Made by a program: the position numbers and the translations under genes
Notes under the pieces: generated by a model
What the model saw: the letters and a program-made list of their open reading frames with translations, nothing else
What the model was told of the DNA's origin: nothing
Database searches by the model: none
Part shown: one piece after another, positions 18,267 to 25,138 of the stretch
Numbering within the stretch: the stretch's first letter is position 1
Layout of the letters: every line of letters begins with the position of its first letter
Source: Actinomycetota bacterium
GTDB lineage: Bacteria > Actinomycetota > Nitriliruptoria > Nitriliruptorales > JAHWKO01
DNA: 25,138 bases
Reading direction: 5' to 3'
NCBI GenBank assembly: GCA_019347855.1
Contig: JAHWKO010000025.1
Span: forward strand, 1-25,138

Positions 18267-18833
18267 GTGTCGCCGTCCTCCGTCCTGCGTTCCCGCGCGG
18301 TGTGGGTCATCCTGCCGCTCGTTGCGGTCGTGGTCGCTGCGCTCCTCGCGGGCGGCGACAGCCAGCCGACGGACCCCACCGAGACCCGGATCATCCCGGC
18401 TGCGCAGCGTGAGCCCGCTCCCGACCGGGCCGCTCCGCTGTTGATGGAGCAGGGCGACCTCAGCCTCACCGAGTACCGCGGTCGGGTGGTCGTGCTCAAC
18501 TTCTGGGCGTCGTGGTGTGGGCCGTGCCGGCGCGAGCAGCCCGAGCTGAACGACGCAGCCGCGCGGCTCGAGGACGGCGACGTCGCCTTCCTGGGGGTCG
18601 CCGTCAACGACCCCGAGGCCAACGCACGCGCGCACTGGCAGGAGTTCGCCGTGCCCTACCCGTCGGTCGTCGATCGGGACGCCAGCTACGCCGCAGCCTT
18701 CGGGGGGATCAGCCCCGCTGCTCTGCCGACCACGCTGATCATCGATGACCAGGGGCGCGTCGCCGCACGGATCTTCGGTGAGACGGATGCGGACGAGGTC
18801 ACGCAGCTGGTCGGGAGGATCCTCGGCGAGTAG
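18267..18833 (+). CDS. TlpA/ResA-like membrane-anchored thioredoxin
   Basis: An extracytoplasmic thiol-disulfide oxidoreductase. The 188-residue protein has an N-terminal signal anchor (about 11-30, AVWVILPLVAVVVAALLAGG), a linker, and a thioredoxin fold with VVVLNFWASWCGPCRREQPEL. The active site is C84-G-P-C87. The cis-proline segment is AALPTTLIIDDQGRV. TlpA/ResA proteins keep cytochrome c or copper-site cysteines reduced outside the membrane. There is no lipobox cysteine. The start is GTG 18267 with GGAG 7 nt upstream; the frame is open further left, but that part is antisense to the TrkA-C gene. A cupredoxin-like gene follows 93 nt later, which fits a copper or disulfide role. Confidence 0.93.
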   Translation: MSPSSVLRSRAVWVILPLVAVVVAALLAGGDSQPTDPTETRIIPAAQREPAPDRAAPLLMEQGDLSLTEYRGRVVVLNFWASWCGPCRREQPELNDAAARLEDGDVAFLGVAVNDPEANARAHWQEFAVPYPSVVDRDASYAAAFGGISPAALPTTLIIDDQGRVAARIFGETDADEVTQLVGRILGE

Positions 18834-18846
18834 CGCACGATGCGCT
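18832..18846 (+). terminator. Hairpin after the TlpA-like gene
   Basis: AGCGCA (18832-18837), loop CGA, TGCGCT (18841-18846) is a perfect 6-bp stem starting in the stop codon. A second inverted repeat, TGTCCGA/TCGGACA (18846-18852 with 18873-18879), follows. No T-tract is present, so termination is uncertain. Confidence 0.3.
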
Positions 18847-18926
18847 GTCCGACCTGACGTACCCGCCCGGCATCGGACACCCTCCGACGCGTTACATCTG
18901 GAGGTGAGCGACCGCAGGAGGGCCAG

Positions 18927-19361
18927 TTGTCCCGGACCGGGATCATCATCACGGCCGTCGGCGCCGCGCTCGTTCTCGCCCTGATCGCGGTCCTGCAGCT
19001 GGGCGGGGACGGTTCGGGGGCGGCCGCGCCTGACGACGCGGTCGAGGTCGTGTTCTCCGAGAGCGAGCTCACGCGCGAGATCTACGAGCTGCCGATCCGG
19101 TCCGAGGAACGGCAGGACGTCAGCCTCGTGGTGCGCAACCAGGACGTCGGGCGATCGCACGGGATCGGCATCTACCCGGAGCAGGATGGCGAGGCCCTGA
19201 TCGATCAGCCGATCGTCGAGAGCGACCCGATCGAGGGGCAGGCACAGCGGGTCATCTCGTTCTCAGCGCCGGAGGAGCCAGGGACCTACACGATGCGCTG
19301 CACCGTGCACACCGACGAGGTCGCGACGGTGCGGTTCGTCGATCCTGACGCGGAGCAGTGA
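18927..19361 (+). CDS. Cupredoxin-like membrane-anchored protein
   Basis: A 144-residue protein with an N-terminal signal anchor (about 5-26) and a beta-rich cupredoxin-like domain. Candidate copper ligands are H78 (in GRSHGIGI), C125 and H128 (in GTYTMRCTVHTDEV), the C-x2-H arrangement of this fold. The usual axial Met a few residues later is absent; M123 lies before the cysteine. It might be a cupredoxin-type electron carrier, a copper-binding protein, or a cytochrome oxidase subunit II-like domain. The start is TTG 18927, chosen because AGGAGG lies 5 nt upstream and no better start exists. It follows the TlpA-like gene, which fits copper-site or thiol chemistry outside the membrane. Confidence 0.8.
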   Translation: MSRTGIIITAVGAALVLALIAVLQLGGDGSGAAAPDDAVEVVFSESELTREIYELPIRSEERQDVSLVVRNQDVGRSHGIGIYPEQDGEALIDQPIVESDPIEGQAQRVISFSAPEEPGTYTMRCTVHTDEVATVRFVDPDAEQ

Positions 19362-19478
19362 GGCACGCTCGCAGCCGCCGAGTCAGCGGTTGAGCACTCT
19401 GCGGCGAGTATCCTCTAGCCGGATCACGGACCCGGACGTGCATCGTTCCGGCCGGCACAGCCGGTGCCCGAGCCCCCG

Positions 19479-19550
19479 GCCCCCGTAGCTCAGTGGATAG
19501 AGCAGTGGTTTCCTAAACCGCGTGCGCAGGTTCGACTCCTGCCGGGGGCG
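19479..19550 (+). tRNA. tRNA-Arg (anticodon CCT)
   Basis: A complete 72-nt cloverleaf: acceptor GCCCCCG/CGGGGGC, D stem GCTC/GAGC, anticodon stem GTGGT/ACCGC with loop TTCCTAA, 4-nt variable loop, T stem GCAGG/CCTGC with loop TTCGACT, and discriminator G. The anticodon CCT reads AGG, a rare arginine codon here. CCA is not encoded. Upstream, TATCCT (19409-19414) is a possible -10 box, and CCGGC/GCCGG (19452-19464) forms a small leader hairpin. Confidence 0.97.
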
Positions 19551-19582
19551 CTGGTGCGCCAGCCGGTCCTGCCCTGACCCCT

Positions 19583-19608
19583 GTCCATCCGTGCCCCCTC
19601 GGATGGAC
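19583..19608 (+). terminator. Hairpin downstream of tRNA-Arg
   Basis: GTCCATCC (19583-19590) and GGATGGAC (19601-19608) form a perfect 8-bp stem around a 10-nt C-rich loop, 33 nt after the tRNA. It probably ends the tRNA transcript, though no T-tract follows. Confidence 0.4.
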
Positions 19609-19689
19609 CGCGGCCGTCCAGTCACGACACACCGTTCTGGCCCCCCCACGCGCGCGTACGGTGGTTGTTCCGTCGATAGAGGTGGCCAG

Positions 19690-20364
19690 ATGAAGGTCGG
19701 ATCCGCGAGTGATGTGGGGCTCGTCCGGTCCCGCAACGAGGACGACCTGCTGGCGGCCGAGGACCGCCGGCTCTTCGTCGTGGCTGACGGGTTGGGAGGG
19801 CACCCCGCGGGCCACGTGGCCAGCAGGATCGCGATCGAGACGATCGATGACCGACTCACCCTCGAAGCGCTGGCCGAGGACGGTGACCGGAGCGGACTGC
19901 TCACGCGGACCCTCCACGAGGCCCACCGGGCGATCATGGACGACAGCCGCACGAACCCGGATCGTTCGGGGATGGGGACGACCGCCGTGCTGACGTACCT
20001 CGGCGAGGGGGCCGAGGAGGCATGGGTCGCCCACGTCGGCGACAGCCGGGCCTACCTCTCCCGCGAAGGACAGCTGAGACGGATCACCACGGATCACCGC
20101 AGCGGTGCAAGTGGACGGATCACCCAGGCCCTCGGGACCACCTCCGACATCGACCCCGACGTCACCCGCGTCGACCTCGAGCCGGGCGACCGGCTGCTGC
20201 TGTGCACCGACGGGCTGTTCGACATGGTCGACGAGGGCCTGATCGAGAGCGTCACGGCGGACACCGACGCCCCGCAGGAGACGTGCGACGAACTGGTCGA
20301 GGCCGCGAAGGGCGCGGGTGGTGCCGACAACATCACCGTCATCGTGGTGGACGTCACCCCGTAG
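19690..20364 (+). CDS. PP2C-type Ser/Thr protein phosphatase
   Basis: A 224-residue soluble phosphatase of the PstP/Stp type that reverses Ser/Thr phosphorylation and needs two metal ions. Motifs in order are VGLVRSRNEDD (9-19), VVADGLGGHPAGHVAS (30-45, metal-binding Asp), GMGTTAV, VAHVGDSRAYL, LLLCTDGLFDMV (metal-binding Asp) and GADNITVIVVDV. The usual TxDHS segment reads TTDHRSG, so the conserved Ser is displaced. It has no transmembrane helix, unlike full-length PstP. The ATG at 19690 has AGAGGTGG 4 nt upstream; an earlier ATG would run into the tRNA. The cupin gene follows after 3 nt, so the two form an operon. No kinase is in the window. Confidence 0.93.
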   Translation: MKVGSASDVGLVRSRNEDDLLAAEDRRLFVVADGLGGHPAGHVASRIAIETIDDRLTLEALAEDGDRSGLLTRTLHEAHRAIMDDSRTNPDRSGMGTTAVLTYLGEGAEEAWVAHVGDSRAYLSREGQLRRITTDHRSGASGRITQALGTTSDIDPDVTRVDLEPGDRLLLCTDGLFDMVDEGLIESVTADTDAPQETCDELVEAAKGAGGADNITVIVVDVTP

Positions 20365-20367
20365 ACG

Positions 20368-20694
20368 ATGGGCGCGACAGTCACCCCGAAACGAGACCGG
20401 GGCGTGACGACCGTCGCGGAGCTCGAACGATCCATGCGTCACGCGGGCCTGTCACCTCGGACGTTCCGGAACGCCCCCGGCGACACCTACGGCCGCCACG
20501 CCCACGACCAGCACAAGATCCTCTACTGCGTGGTCGGCGGCATCACCTTCCACACCGACGACGGCGACCACGCGATGGGGGCCGGCGACCGCATCGACCT
20601 CGAACCGGGGACGGAGCACTGTGCGACCGTCGGTGACGAAGGGGTCGTGTGCACCGAGACCTACGCCGACGGTCCGGAGGGCTTCCCCTCGTAG
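20368..20694 (+). CDS. Small single-domain cupin
   Basis: A 108-residue single-domain cupin. The first motif is GRHAHDQHKILYCVVGG (H44, H46; Lys50 stands where the metal-binding Glu is usual) and the second GAGDRIDLEPGTEHCATVG (H84). Three histidines would still bind one metal. Cupins of this size cover many roles and the substrate cannot be named. ATG 20368 follows the phosphatase stop by 3 nt. GTG 20404, with ACCGGGG upstream, is an alternative that would remove 12 charged residues. It converges with the phosphodiesterase gene, with 3 nt between the stop codons. Confidence 0.85.
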   Translation: MGATVTPKRDRGVTTVAELERSMRHAGLSPRTFRNAPGDTYGRHAHDQHKILYCVVGGITFHTDDGDHAMGAGDRIDLEPGTEHCATVGDEGVVCTETYADGPEGFPS

Positions 20695-20697
20695 GGA

Positions 20698-21604
20698 TCA
20701 GCCGTCCTGGCCTCCGCACCGGTCGCGGGCCCGCTCGTTGGCGTTCTCCCGACACACGTCACGACCTGGCGGGACGTGTGGCTCGTACCGGACGCCCTGC
20801 TCGGCCAGGACCTCCTCGAGGAGCGACGGGACGTCGGTCATGATCCCGTCGACCCCGATCCCGATCAGCCACTCCATCTCCTCGCGATCACCGATCGTCC
20901 ACACGTGGACCGCGAGCCCGTTGGCGTGCGCATCCGCCACGAAGTCCTCCGTGACGACCTGGATCCCCTCGTAGGTGATCGGGACCTGCAGCGCCTCGTA
21001 CCTCGGGTTCGGGGCGCCCGGTGCGGCCTCGACGGTGCTAGCGAAGAACCCGGCGGTCTGCCCCGTCTCCGGCGCGCTGCGCTTGATCTCGATGTTGATC
21101 ATCGTGTCCGGGAACCGCTCGAGCACCTCGCGCAGCGACGGGATCGTGAAGTCGTTGGGCTCGAAGTCGCCGAGCTCCTCGGGGATCGACCGCTCCTCGG
21201 TCGCGTACCCCCGGTAGACGTAGTCGCTGTCGGGGTGTCCGGGGCACGCCCCGCACCCGGGGACGAACCAGTACGCGGCGTCCAGCTGCTTCAGCTCGTC
21301 GAGTTTCTTCTGGTCGACCCGCCCGGACCCGTTGGTGGTGCGGTCGACCGTCGTGTCGTGGATCACCACGAGCTCGCGGTCCTCGGTCGCGTGCACGTCG
21401 ATCTCGAGGACGTCCGCGCCCTTCTCGAGCGCGGTCTCGAGCGCGAAGAGCGTGTTCGACGGCGCCTCGGTCTCGCCGCCCTGGTGCGCGATGTGCAGGA
21501 CGCGGCGTTCGAGCCACGGGTTGTCGCCGGTGATGTCGTCGACCGGTCCGACGAACCCCGAGGACCAGCGGCAGTGCGACGAGGACGGCGACGAGACGGT
21601 GCAC
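20698..21604 (-). pseudogene. Secreted glycerophosphodiester phosphodiesterase, frameshifted
   Basis: The enzyme would split glycerophosphodiesters to glycerol-3-phosphate and an alcohol outside the cell. From GTG 21604, with GGAGG 5 nt upstream, the first frame gives a signal peptide MHRLVAVLVALPLVLG. The body lies in another frame: LHIAHQGGETEAPSNT, VLEIDVHATEDRELVVIHD, RTTNGSG, FTIPSLREVLERFPD, INIEIKR and VHVWTIGDREEMEWLIGIGVDGI. Removing one G from the GGGG run at 21556-21559 joins them into a normal secreted protein of about 301 residues. Catalytic residues H, E, D and H of the family (HQGG, EID, HD) are present. The body frame stays open to 22047, but it lies antisense-like inside the neighbour and has no signal peptide. 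Sequencing error and real mutation cannot be told apart here. Confidence 0.82.
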
Positions 21605-21707
21605 GGGGACCTCCGGAGGGTGGTGAGGGACTCCACCTGAGAGGTTCGCCGGGCCACGGTCGGGTCCCTGCCGCCGGGCGCCAGGCGTACGCGATCCCCG
21701 AACGGCT

Positions 21708-23039
21708 TCAGGCGTCCGCGTAGGAGTGCTGCGGTTCCTCCTCTGGCGCCCACTCGACCGTGCCCGTGTCCAGGTCGATCGACGCGATCTTGGGGATCGG
21801 GGGCTGTCGCTCGGATGGGCACTCCGCGCCGAGGTGCGCGGCGAACTCCTCCGCGAAACGGTGCAACGCCGACCCGACGGTCAGCTGCTCGCCGACGGGG
21901 AGGTAGCAGCGGTTCTGGTCGGTGACGGTCGCGCACCGTTCGAGCAGCGCGTCGAGGTCCTCCTGGACCCCGTCGCCCCGATCGATCTTGTGGAGGGTCT
22001 CGGTGATCGCCTGGGTCCCGAGCTTGCACGCGTTGCACTGCCCGCACGACTCGATCGCGAGGAACTCGGAAAGGGTCGCGACCACGCGCACGATGCAGTG
22101 CGAGGAGTCGTAGACGATGAAGCCGCCGGACCCCATGCCGATGTCGCGCTCATCGAACTCGTCGAACCCCAGCGGGGTGTCGAGCAGGTCGGGGGTGATC
22201 ACCGCGTTCGAGGTCCCGCTGAAGATCGCCTTCACGTCCTCGGCGCCGGCGATGTCCAGCAACGTCGACAGCAGGGTCCCCAGGGGCAGCTCGTAGACGC
22301 CGGGCGTGTCGACGTCGCCGACGACCGTGAACAGCATCGTCCCCGGTGAGGACTCGGTGCCCGCCTCGCGGAACCACTCCGGGCCGTTGGCGATGATGAG
22401 CGGGACGTTGGCGTACGACTCGACGTTGTTCACGACGGTCGGGTTCGGCTCGTTGATCGTGGCGAACAGCCCGATCTCGAATGGCGGCAGGATGCGCGGC
22501 ATCGCCAGCTTGCCCTCGATCACCTCGAGCATGGCCTTCTCCTCGCCGAACAGGTAGTCGTCCGGTCCGGTGACGAGCTCGATGCGGTCTGCGCCCTCCC
22601 ACCCCTCGTTCGCCAGCGCCCCGATCGCGCGTGCGGCCCGGTCGAGCTCCACGTCGAACCGCCGCTTGAGGCACACGTAGCCCGCCTCGGCACCCGTCGC
22701 GTGCAGCGCGATGAGCAGGCCCTCGATGATCTGGAACGGGTTGTACCGGAACAGGGTCCGGTCCTTGTACGTGCCCGGTTCGCCCTCGGCACCGTTCATC
22801 ACGAGGTACAGGGGCGTGCCCGACTCGGCCGCGTTCCGCTTGACCGACCGCCACTTCACCCCGGTCGGGAACCCGGCCCCGCCCCGACCACGGAGCCCGG
22901 CCGCCTCGACCCGATCGATCACCTCGTCCGGGTCCATCTCGAGCGCGGCCAGCAGCCCCTCACCACCGCCCCGCTCCAGGTAGTCCTGGACGTCGACGAC
23001 GGGCTCGTCCGGCAGGAGCCGGTGTTCGATGTCCGCCAT
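21708..23039 (-). CDS. NuoF-like NADH-binding flavoprotein, stand-alone
   Basis: A 443-residue protein of the NuoF / HoxF / FdhB family, which oxidises NADH with FMN and one [4Fe-4S] cluster. Visible motifs are GLRGRGGAGFPTGVKW (48-63, NADH/FMN-binding glycine loop), NGAEGEPGTYKDR (82-94), PTVVNNVES (200-208), and the cluster cysteines C332, C335, C338 and C378 in SCGQCNACKLGT and QNRCYLPVG. The usual reading at the cluster is CGKCxPCREG, so NACKLG is a variant. No nuoE or nuoG homologue is next to it. It starts at ATG 23039, only 3 nt after the E1 stop codon, so it is cotranscribed with 2-oxoglutarate dehydrogenase E1. Its electron acceptor is unknown. Confidence 0.88.
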   Translation of the reverse strand: MADIEHRLLPDEPVVDVQDYLERGGGEGLLAALEMDPDEVIDRVEAAGLRGRGGAGFPTGVKWRSVKRNAAESGTPLYLVMNGAEGEPGTYKDRTLFRYNPFQIIEGLLIALHATGAEAGYVCLKRRFDVELDRAARAIGALANEGWEGADRIELVTGPDDYLFGEEKAMLEVIEGKLAMPRILPPFEIGLFATINEPNPTVVNNVESYANVPLIIANGPEWFREAGTESSPGTMLFTVVGDVDTPGVYELPLGTLLSTLLDIAGAEDVKAIFSGTSNAVITPDLLDTPLGFDEFDERDIGMGSGGFIVYDSSHCIVRVVATLSEFLAIESCGQCNACKLGTQAITETLHKIDRGDGVQEDLDALLERCATVTDQNRCYLPVGEQLTVGSALHRFAEEFAAHLGAECPSERQPPIPKIASIDLDTGTVEWAPEEEPQHSYADA

Positions 23040-23042
23040 CCG

Positions 23043-24923
23043 TCAGCCCAGGTCGTCGAAGGCGCGGCGGAGCAGCTGGTCCTGCTCCTGCTCGTGGACC
23101 GTGTGGCTGCCGGTCGCGGGGCTGGCCGACTCGGGGCGGGCCACGTGCGTCAGCTCGAGGTCCCGTGGGCGCAGCAGGTCGTGCAGTTGGTGGTGCACGA
23201 ACGGCCACGGCCCCATGTTCTCGGGCTCCTCCTGCAACCACATGACCTCGGAGGCGTTCGGGTAGCTGTCGAGGAGCTCGCCGAGCTGGTCCTGGGGCCA
23301 CGGGTACAGCTGCTCGACCCGCACGATCGCGGCGCCCGTGTGGTCCTCCTCGTCACGGCGCTCCATGGCGTCGTAGGCGACCTTGCCCGAGCAGAGGATC
23401 ACCCGCTCCACGGCCTGCCGGTCCGCGATCCTCGGGTCGTCGAGGGTCTCCTGGAAGTGGCCGCTGGTGAAGTCCTCGACCTGCGACGCGGCGTTCGCGG
23501 AGCGCAGCAGCGACTTGGGCGTGAACACCACCAACGGCTTGACGACCTCGCGGTGCATCTGGCGCCGCAGGAGGTGGAAGTACTGTGCCGCGGTCGTCGC
23601 GTTGGCCAGCTGGATGTTGTCCTCGGCGGCCAGCACCATGAACCGTTCGATCCGGGCCGACGAGTGCTCAGGGCCCTGGCCCTCGTAGCCGTGCGGCAGC
23701 AGCAGCACGAGCCCGGAGGTCTGACCCCACTTGTCCTCGGCAGCGACGAGGAACTGGTCGATGATGATCTGGCCCCCGTTGACGAAGTCGCCGAACTGGG
23801 CCTCCCAGATCGTCAGGGCGTCCTTGTTGGCGACCGAGTAGCCGTACTCGAAGCCCATCGCCGCGTACTCGGACAGCAGCGAGTCGTAGATGAAGAACTT
23901 GCCCTGGTCCGGGTCCAGGTTGGCGAGCGGGGCGTACTCCTCGCCCGTCTCGTGGTCGACGAGGATCGCGTGCCGCTGCGAGAACGTCCCCCGGCGGCTG
24001 TCCTGCCCGGCCATCCGGATCCAGGTGCCCTCGAGCAGCAGCGTGCCGAACGCCAGCTGTTCGCCCAGCGGCCAGTCGACGCGACCTTCCTCGCGGTAGC
24101 GCTCCTCGGCCCGGTCGAACAACCGCTTGAGCTTCGGGTGCATGTCGAAGCCCTCGGGGACGCCGAACACGTTGGCGACGACCCGGTCGAGCTCGTCCTT
24201 CTTGACACCCGTCTCGACCGGTGGAAGCACCCCGCGGGGCGGCGCCGGCTTGCGCGCCTTCGGGGCCGTCTCCGGTTCGGTGGTCTCCTTGGTCCTCTCG
24301 AAGGCGGCATCGAGGCGTTCCTGGAAGTCGTCCAGGGCGGCCTCGGCCTCCTCCATCGAGATGTCTCCGCGCTTCACGAGCCGCTCGGTGTAGACCTTGC
24401 GGGTCGACCGCTGGGCCTCGATCTTGTCGTACATGAGCGGCTGGGTGTAGCTGGGGTCGTCTGCCTCGTTGTGCCCGAGCTTGCGGAAGCACACGAGGTC
24501 GACGACGACGTCCTTGTTGAAGGCCTGGCGGTAGGCGAACGCGAGCCGGGCGACGCGGACGACCGCCTCGGGGTCGTTGCCGTTGACGTGGAAGATCGGC
24601 GCCTGGACCGCACGGGCGATGTCGGTGGAGTACTCCGAGGAACGGGCGGCCTCGGGACCGGTGGTGAACCCGAGCTGGTTGTTGATGACGATGTGGACCG
24701 TCCCGCCGGTGCGGTACCCGCGCAGCTGGCTGAGGTTGAAGACCTCCGCGACCACACCCTGACCGGCGAACGCGGCGTCACCGTGGACCAGCACCGGCAG
24801 GACGCGGAACGTCTCGGGCTCGTCGATCAGGTCCTGCATCGCCCGCGCCATCCCCTCGACGACCGGATCGACCGCCTCGAGGTGCGACGGGTTCGACGGC
24901 AGCGCGACCTCGACCTCACCGCC
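23043..24923 (-). CDS. sucA: 2-oxoglutarate dehydrogenase E1 (SucA/Kgd), 5' truncated
   Basis: This fragment of about 626 residues covers the C-terminal two thirds of E1, which decarboxylates 2-oxoglutarate with thiamine diphosphate in the TCA cycle. It begins in SNPSHLEAVDPVVEGMARA and has VHGDAAFAGQGVVAEVFNLS (thiamine-diphosphate-Mg site), HIVINNQLGFTT, HVNGNDPEAVVRVARLAF, YRQAFNKDVVVDLVCFRKLGHNE (as parts), SQRHAILVDHETGEEYAPL (as parts), GFEYGYSV, FGDFVNGGQIIIDQFL and LLPHGYEGQGPEHSSARIERF (split). The N-terminal part, with the RGRLNVL and GDVKYHLG segments, is missing. The frame stays open to 25073, but residues beyond 24923 are not E1-like and lie antisense to another gene. The family is sure; the truncation is likely an assembly or rearrangement event. 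Confidence 0.93.
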   Translation of the reverse strand, partial: GGEVEVALPSNPSHLEAVDPVVEGMARAMQDLIDEPETFRVLPVLVHGDAAFAGQGVVAEVFNLSQLRGYRTGGTVHIVINNQLGFTTGPEAARSSEYSTDIARAVQAPIFHVNGNDPEAVVRVARLAFAYRQAFNKDVVVDLVCFRKLGHNEADDPSYTQPLMYDKIEAQRSTRKVYTERLVKRGDISMEEAEAALDDFQERLDAAFERTKETTEPETAPKARKPAPPRGVLPPVETGVKKDELDRVVANVFGVPEGFDMHPKLKRLFDRAEERYREEGRVDWPLGEQLAFGTLLLEGTWIRMAGQDSRRGTFSQRHAILVDHETGEEYAPLANLDPDQGKFFIYDSLLSEYAAMGFEYGYSVANKDALTIWEAQFGDFVNGGQIIIDQFLVAAEDKWGQTSGLVLLLPHGYEGQGPEHSSARIERFMVLAAEDNIQLANATTAAQYFHLLRRQMHREVVKPLVVFTPKSLLRSANAASQVEDFTSGHFQETLDDPRIADRQAVERVILCSGKVAYDAMERRDEEDHTGAAIVRVEQLYPWPQDQLGELLDSYPNASEVMWLQEEPENMGPWPFVHHQLHDLLRPRDLELTHVARPESASPATGSHTVHEQEQDQLLRRAFDDLG

Positions 24924-25138
24924 CTCTACGATGCCCACCGGGACGGCGATGCCCTCGCCACCCTCGCCGTCCGCGATGCCCGGTCCGACCGATACCTGCT
25001 GTTCGATGACGAAGGGCTCTACGGCTGGGCCTACGAGGGAGAGGAGCACACCGTCCGCGGTGCCGTGGGCCATACCCGGCGCCTCGATTTCCTCGGCGTG
25101 CAGGTCATCGAGCCGGCGCTCCTCGATCGCTTCGAGCA
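24906..25138 (+). CDS. Sugar nucleotidyltransferase fragment, partial at both ends
   Basis: In the + frame beginning at GAC 24906 the reading is DLDLTALYDAHRDGDALATL, then AVRDARSDRYLLFDDEGLYGW, HTRRLDFLGVQVIEPALLDRF, running off the right edge. (Second and third segments are given in order; each is one part of a continuous stretch.) DLDLxALYxAH, ALATLAV, RYLLFD, GW and FxGxxVIxPxLL match the middle of mannose-1-phosphate guanylyltransferase/MurU-like nucleotidyltransferases, which usually follow ADVLxDLDL with AL. Frame content to the left of 24906 (VRRQR) does not fit, so the 5' end is lost. Asp codons are 6 GAT to 5 GAC, a higher GAT share than I see in neighbouring genes, which hints at foreign origin. 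From its sequence it could be from a different phylum. Confidence 0.72.

Noticed and set aside
21605..22047. Extension of the phosphodiesterase body frame into the neighbour gene
   Set aside because: It overlaps the NuoF-like gene on the same strand, lacks a signal peptide and has no family similarity. The RBS and signal peptide at 21604 fit better.
24924..25073. N-terminal 50 residues of the apparent 676-residue E1
   Set aside because: Not E1-like. The + strand here encodes a convincing nucleotidyltransferase.

Overview
The window is high-GC DNA (roughly 70% by eye) with dense, short-spaced genes, many GTG starts, and a gene set typical of Actinobacteria: EttA, paired TldD/PmbA, actinobacterial-type E1 of 2-oxoglutarate dehydrogenase, a Ruc/FmdB zinc-ribbon protein beside 5-formyltetrahydrofolate cyclo-ligase, and galU-moeA diverging from them. 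The order ruc-like, cyclo-ligase, then divergent galU-moeA matches the Rv0991c to Rv0994 neighbourhood of Mycobacterium tuberculosis, as I remember it. The class cannot be fixed from this sequence. Because the window ends in an abrupt two-gene chimera and holds two single-base frameshifts, it may be a whole contig from a draft or metagenome assembly.

Left part (1-7.7 kb). A leftward operon carries a membrane GAF-GGDEF diguanylate cyclase, galU, moeA (4-bp overlap with galU) and moaC, ending in a GC-rich hairpin near 78-101. Rightward from the same divergent start region run cyclo-ligase, the Ruc/FmdB-like zinc-ribbon protein, a SAF-domain membrane protein and uppP. The Ruc-like gene has its own sigma70-type promoter and a near-consensus CIRCE operator, which points to HrcA heat-shock control.

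Middle (7.7-13.4 kb), all leftward: ettA, a frameshifted AbiEi-DUF559 gene, tldD and pmbA (ATGA overlap). The AbiEi-DUF559 gene is bracketed by two direct copies of a 51-bp palindromic repeat (39/51 identical) that I do not recognise.

Right-middle (13.5-20.7 kb). An ECF sigma factor overlaps the start of a single-pass, Kelch-like propeller protein with no recognisable anti-sigma motif. Then come a PspC mini-protein, a fused membrane/spermidine-synthase-like protein, a TrkA-C membrane protein, a TlpA-like thioredoxin, a cupredoxin-like protein, tRNA-Arg(CCT), a PP2C phosphatase and a small cupin.

Right end (20.7-25.1 kb), leftward: a 2-oxoglutarate dehydrogenase E1 fragment, a stand-alone NuoF-like flavoprotein 3 nt downstream, and a secreted glycerophosphodiester phosphodiesterase whose signal peptide and body lie in different frames. 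From about 24906 the + strand encodes part of an unrelated sugar nucleotidyltransferase, so the E1 gene loses its N-terminal part at a sharp head-to-head junction. No CRISPR array, rRNA or insertion sequence was seen, and no gene-free stretch exceeds 300 bases.
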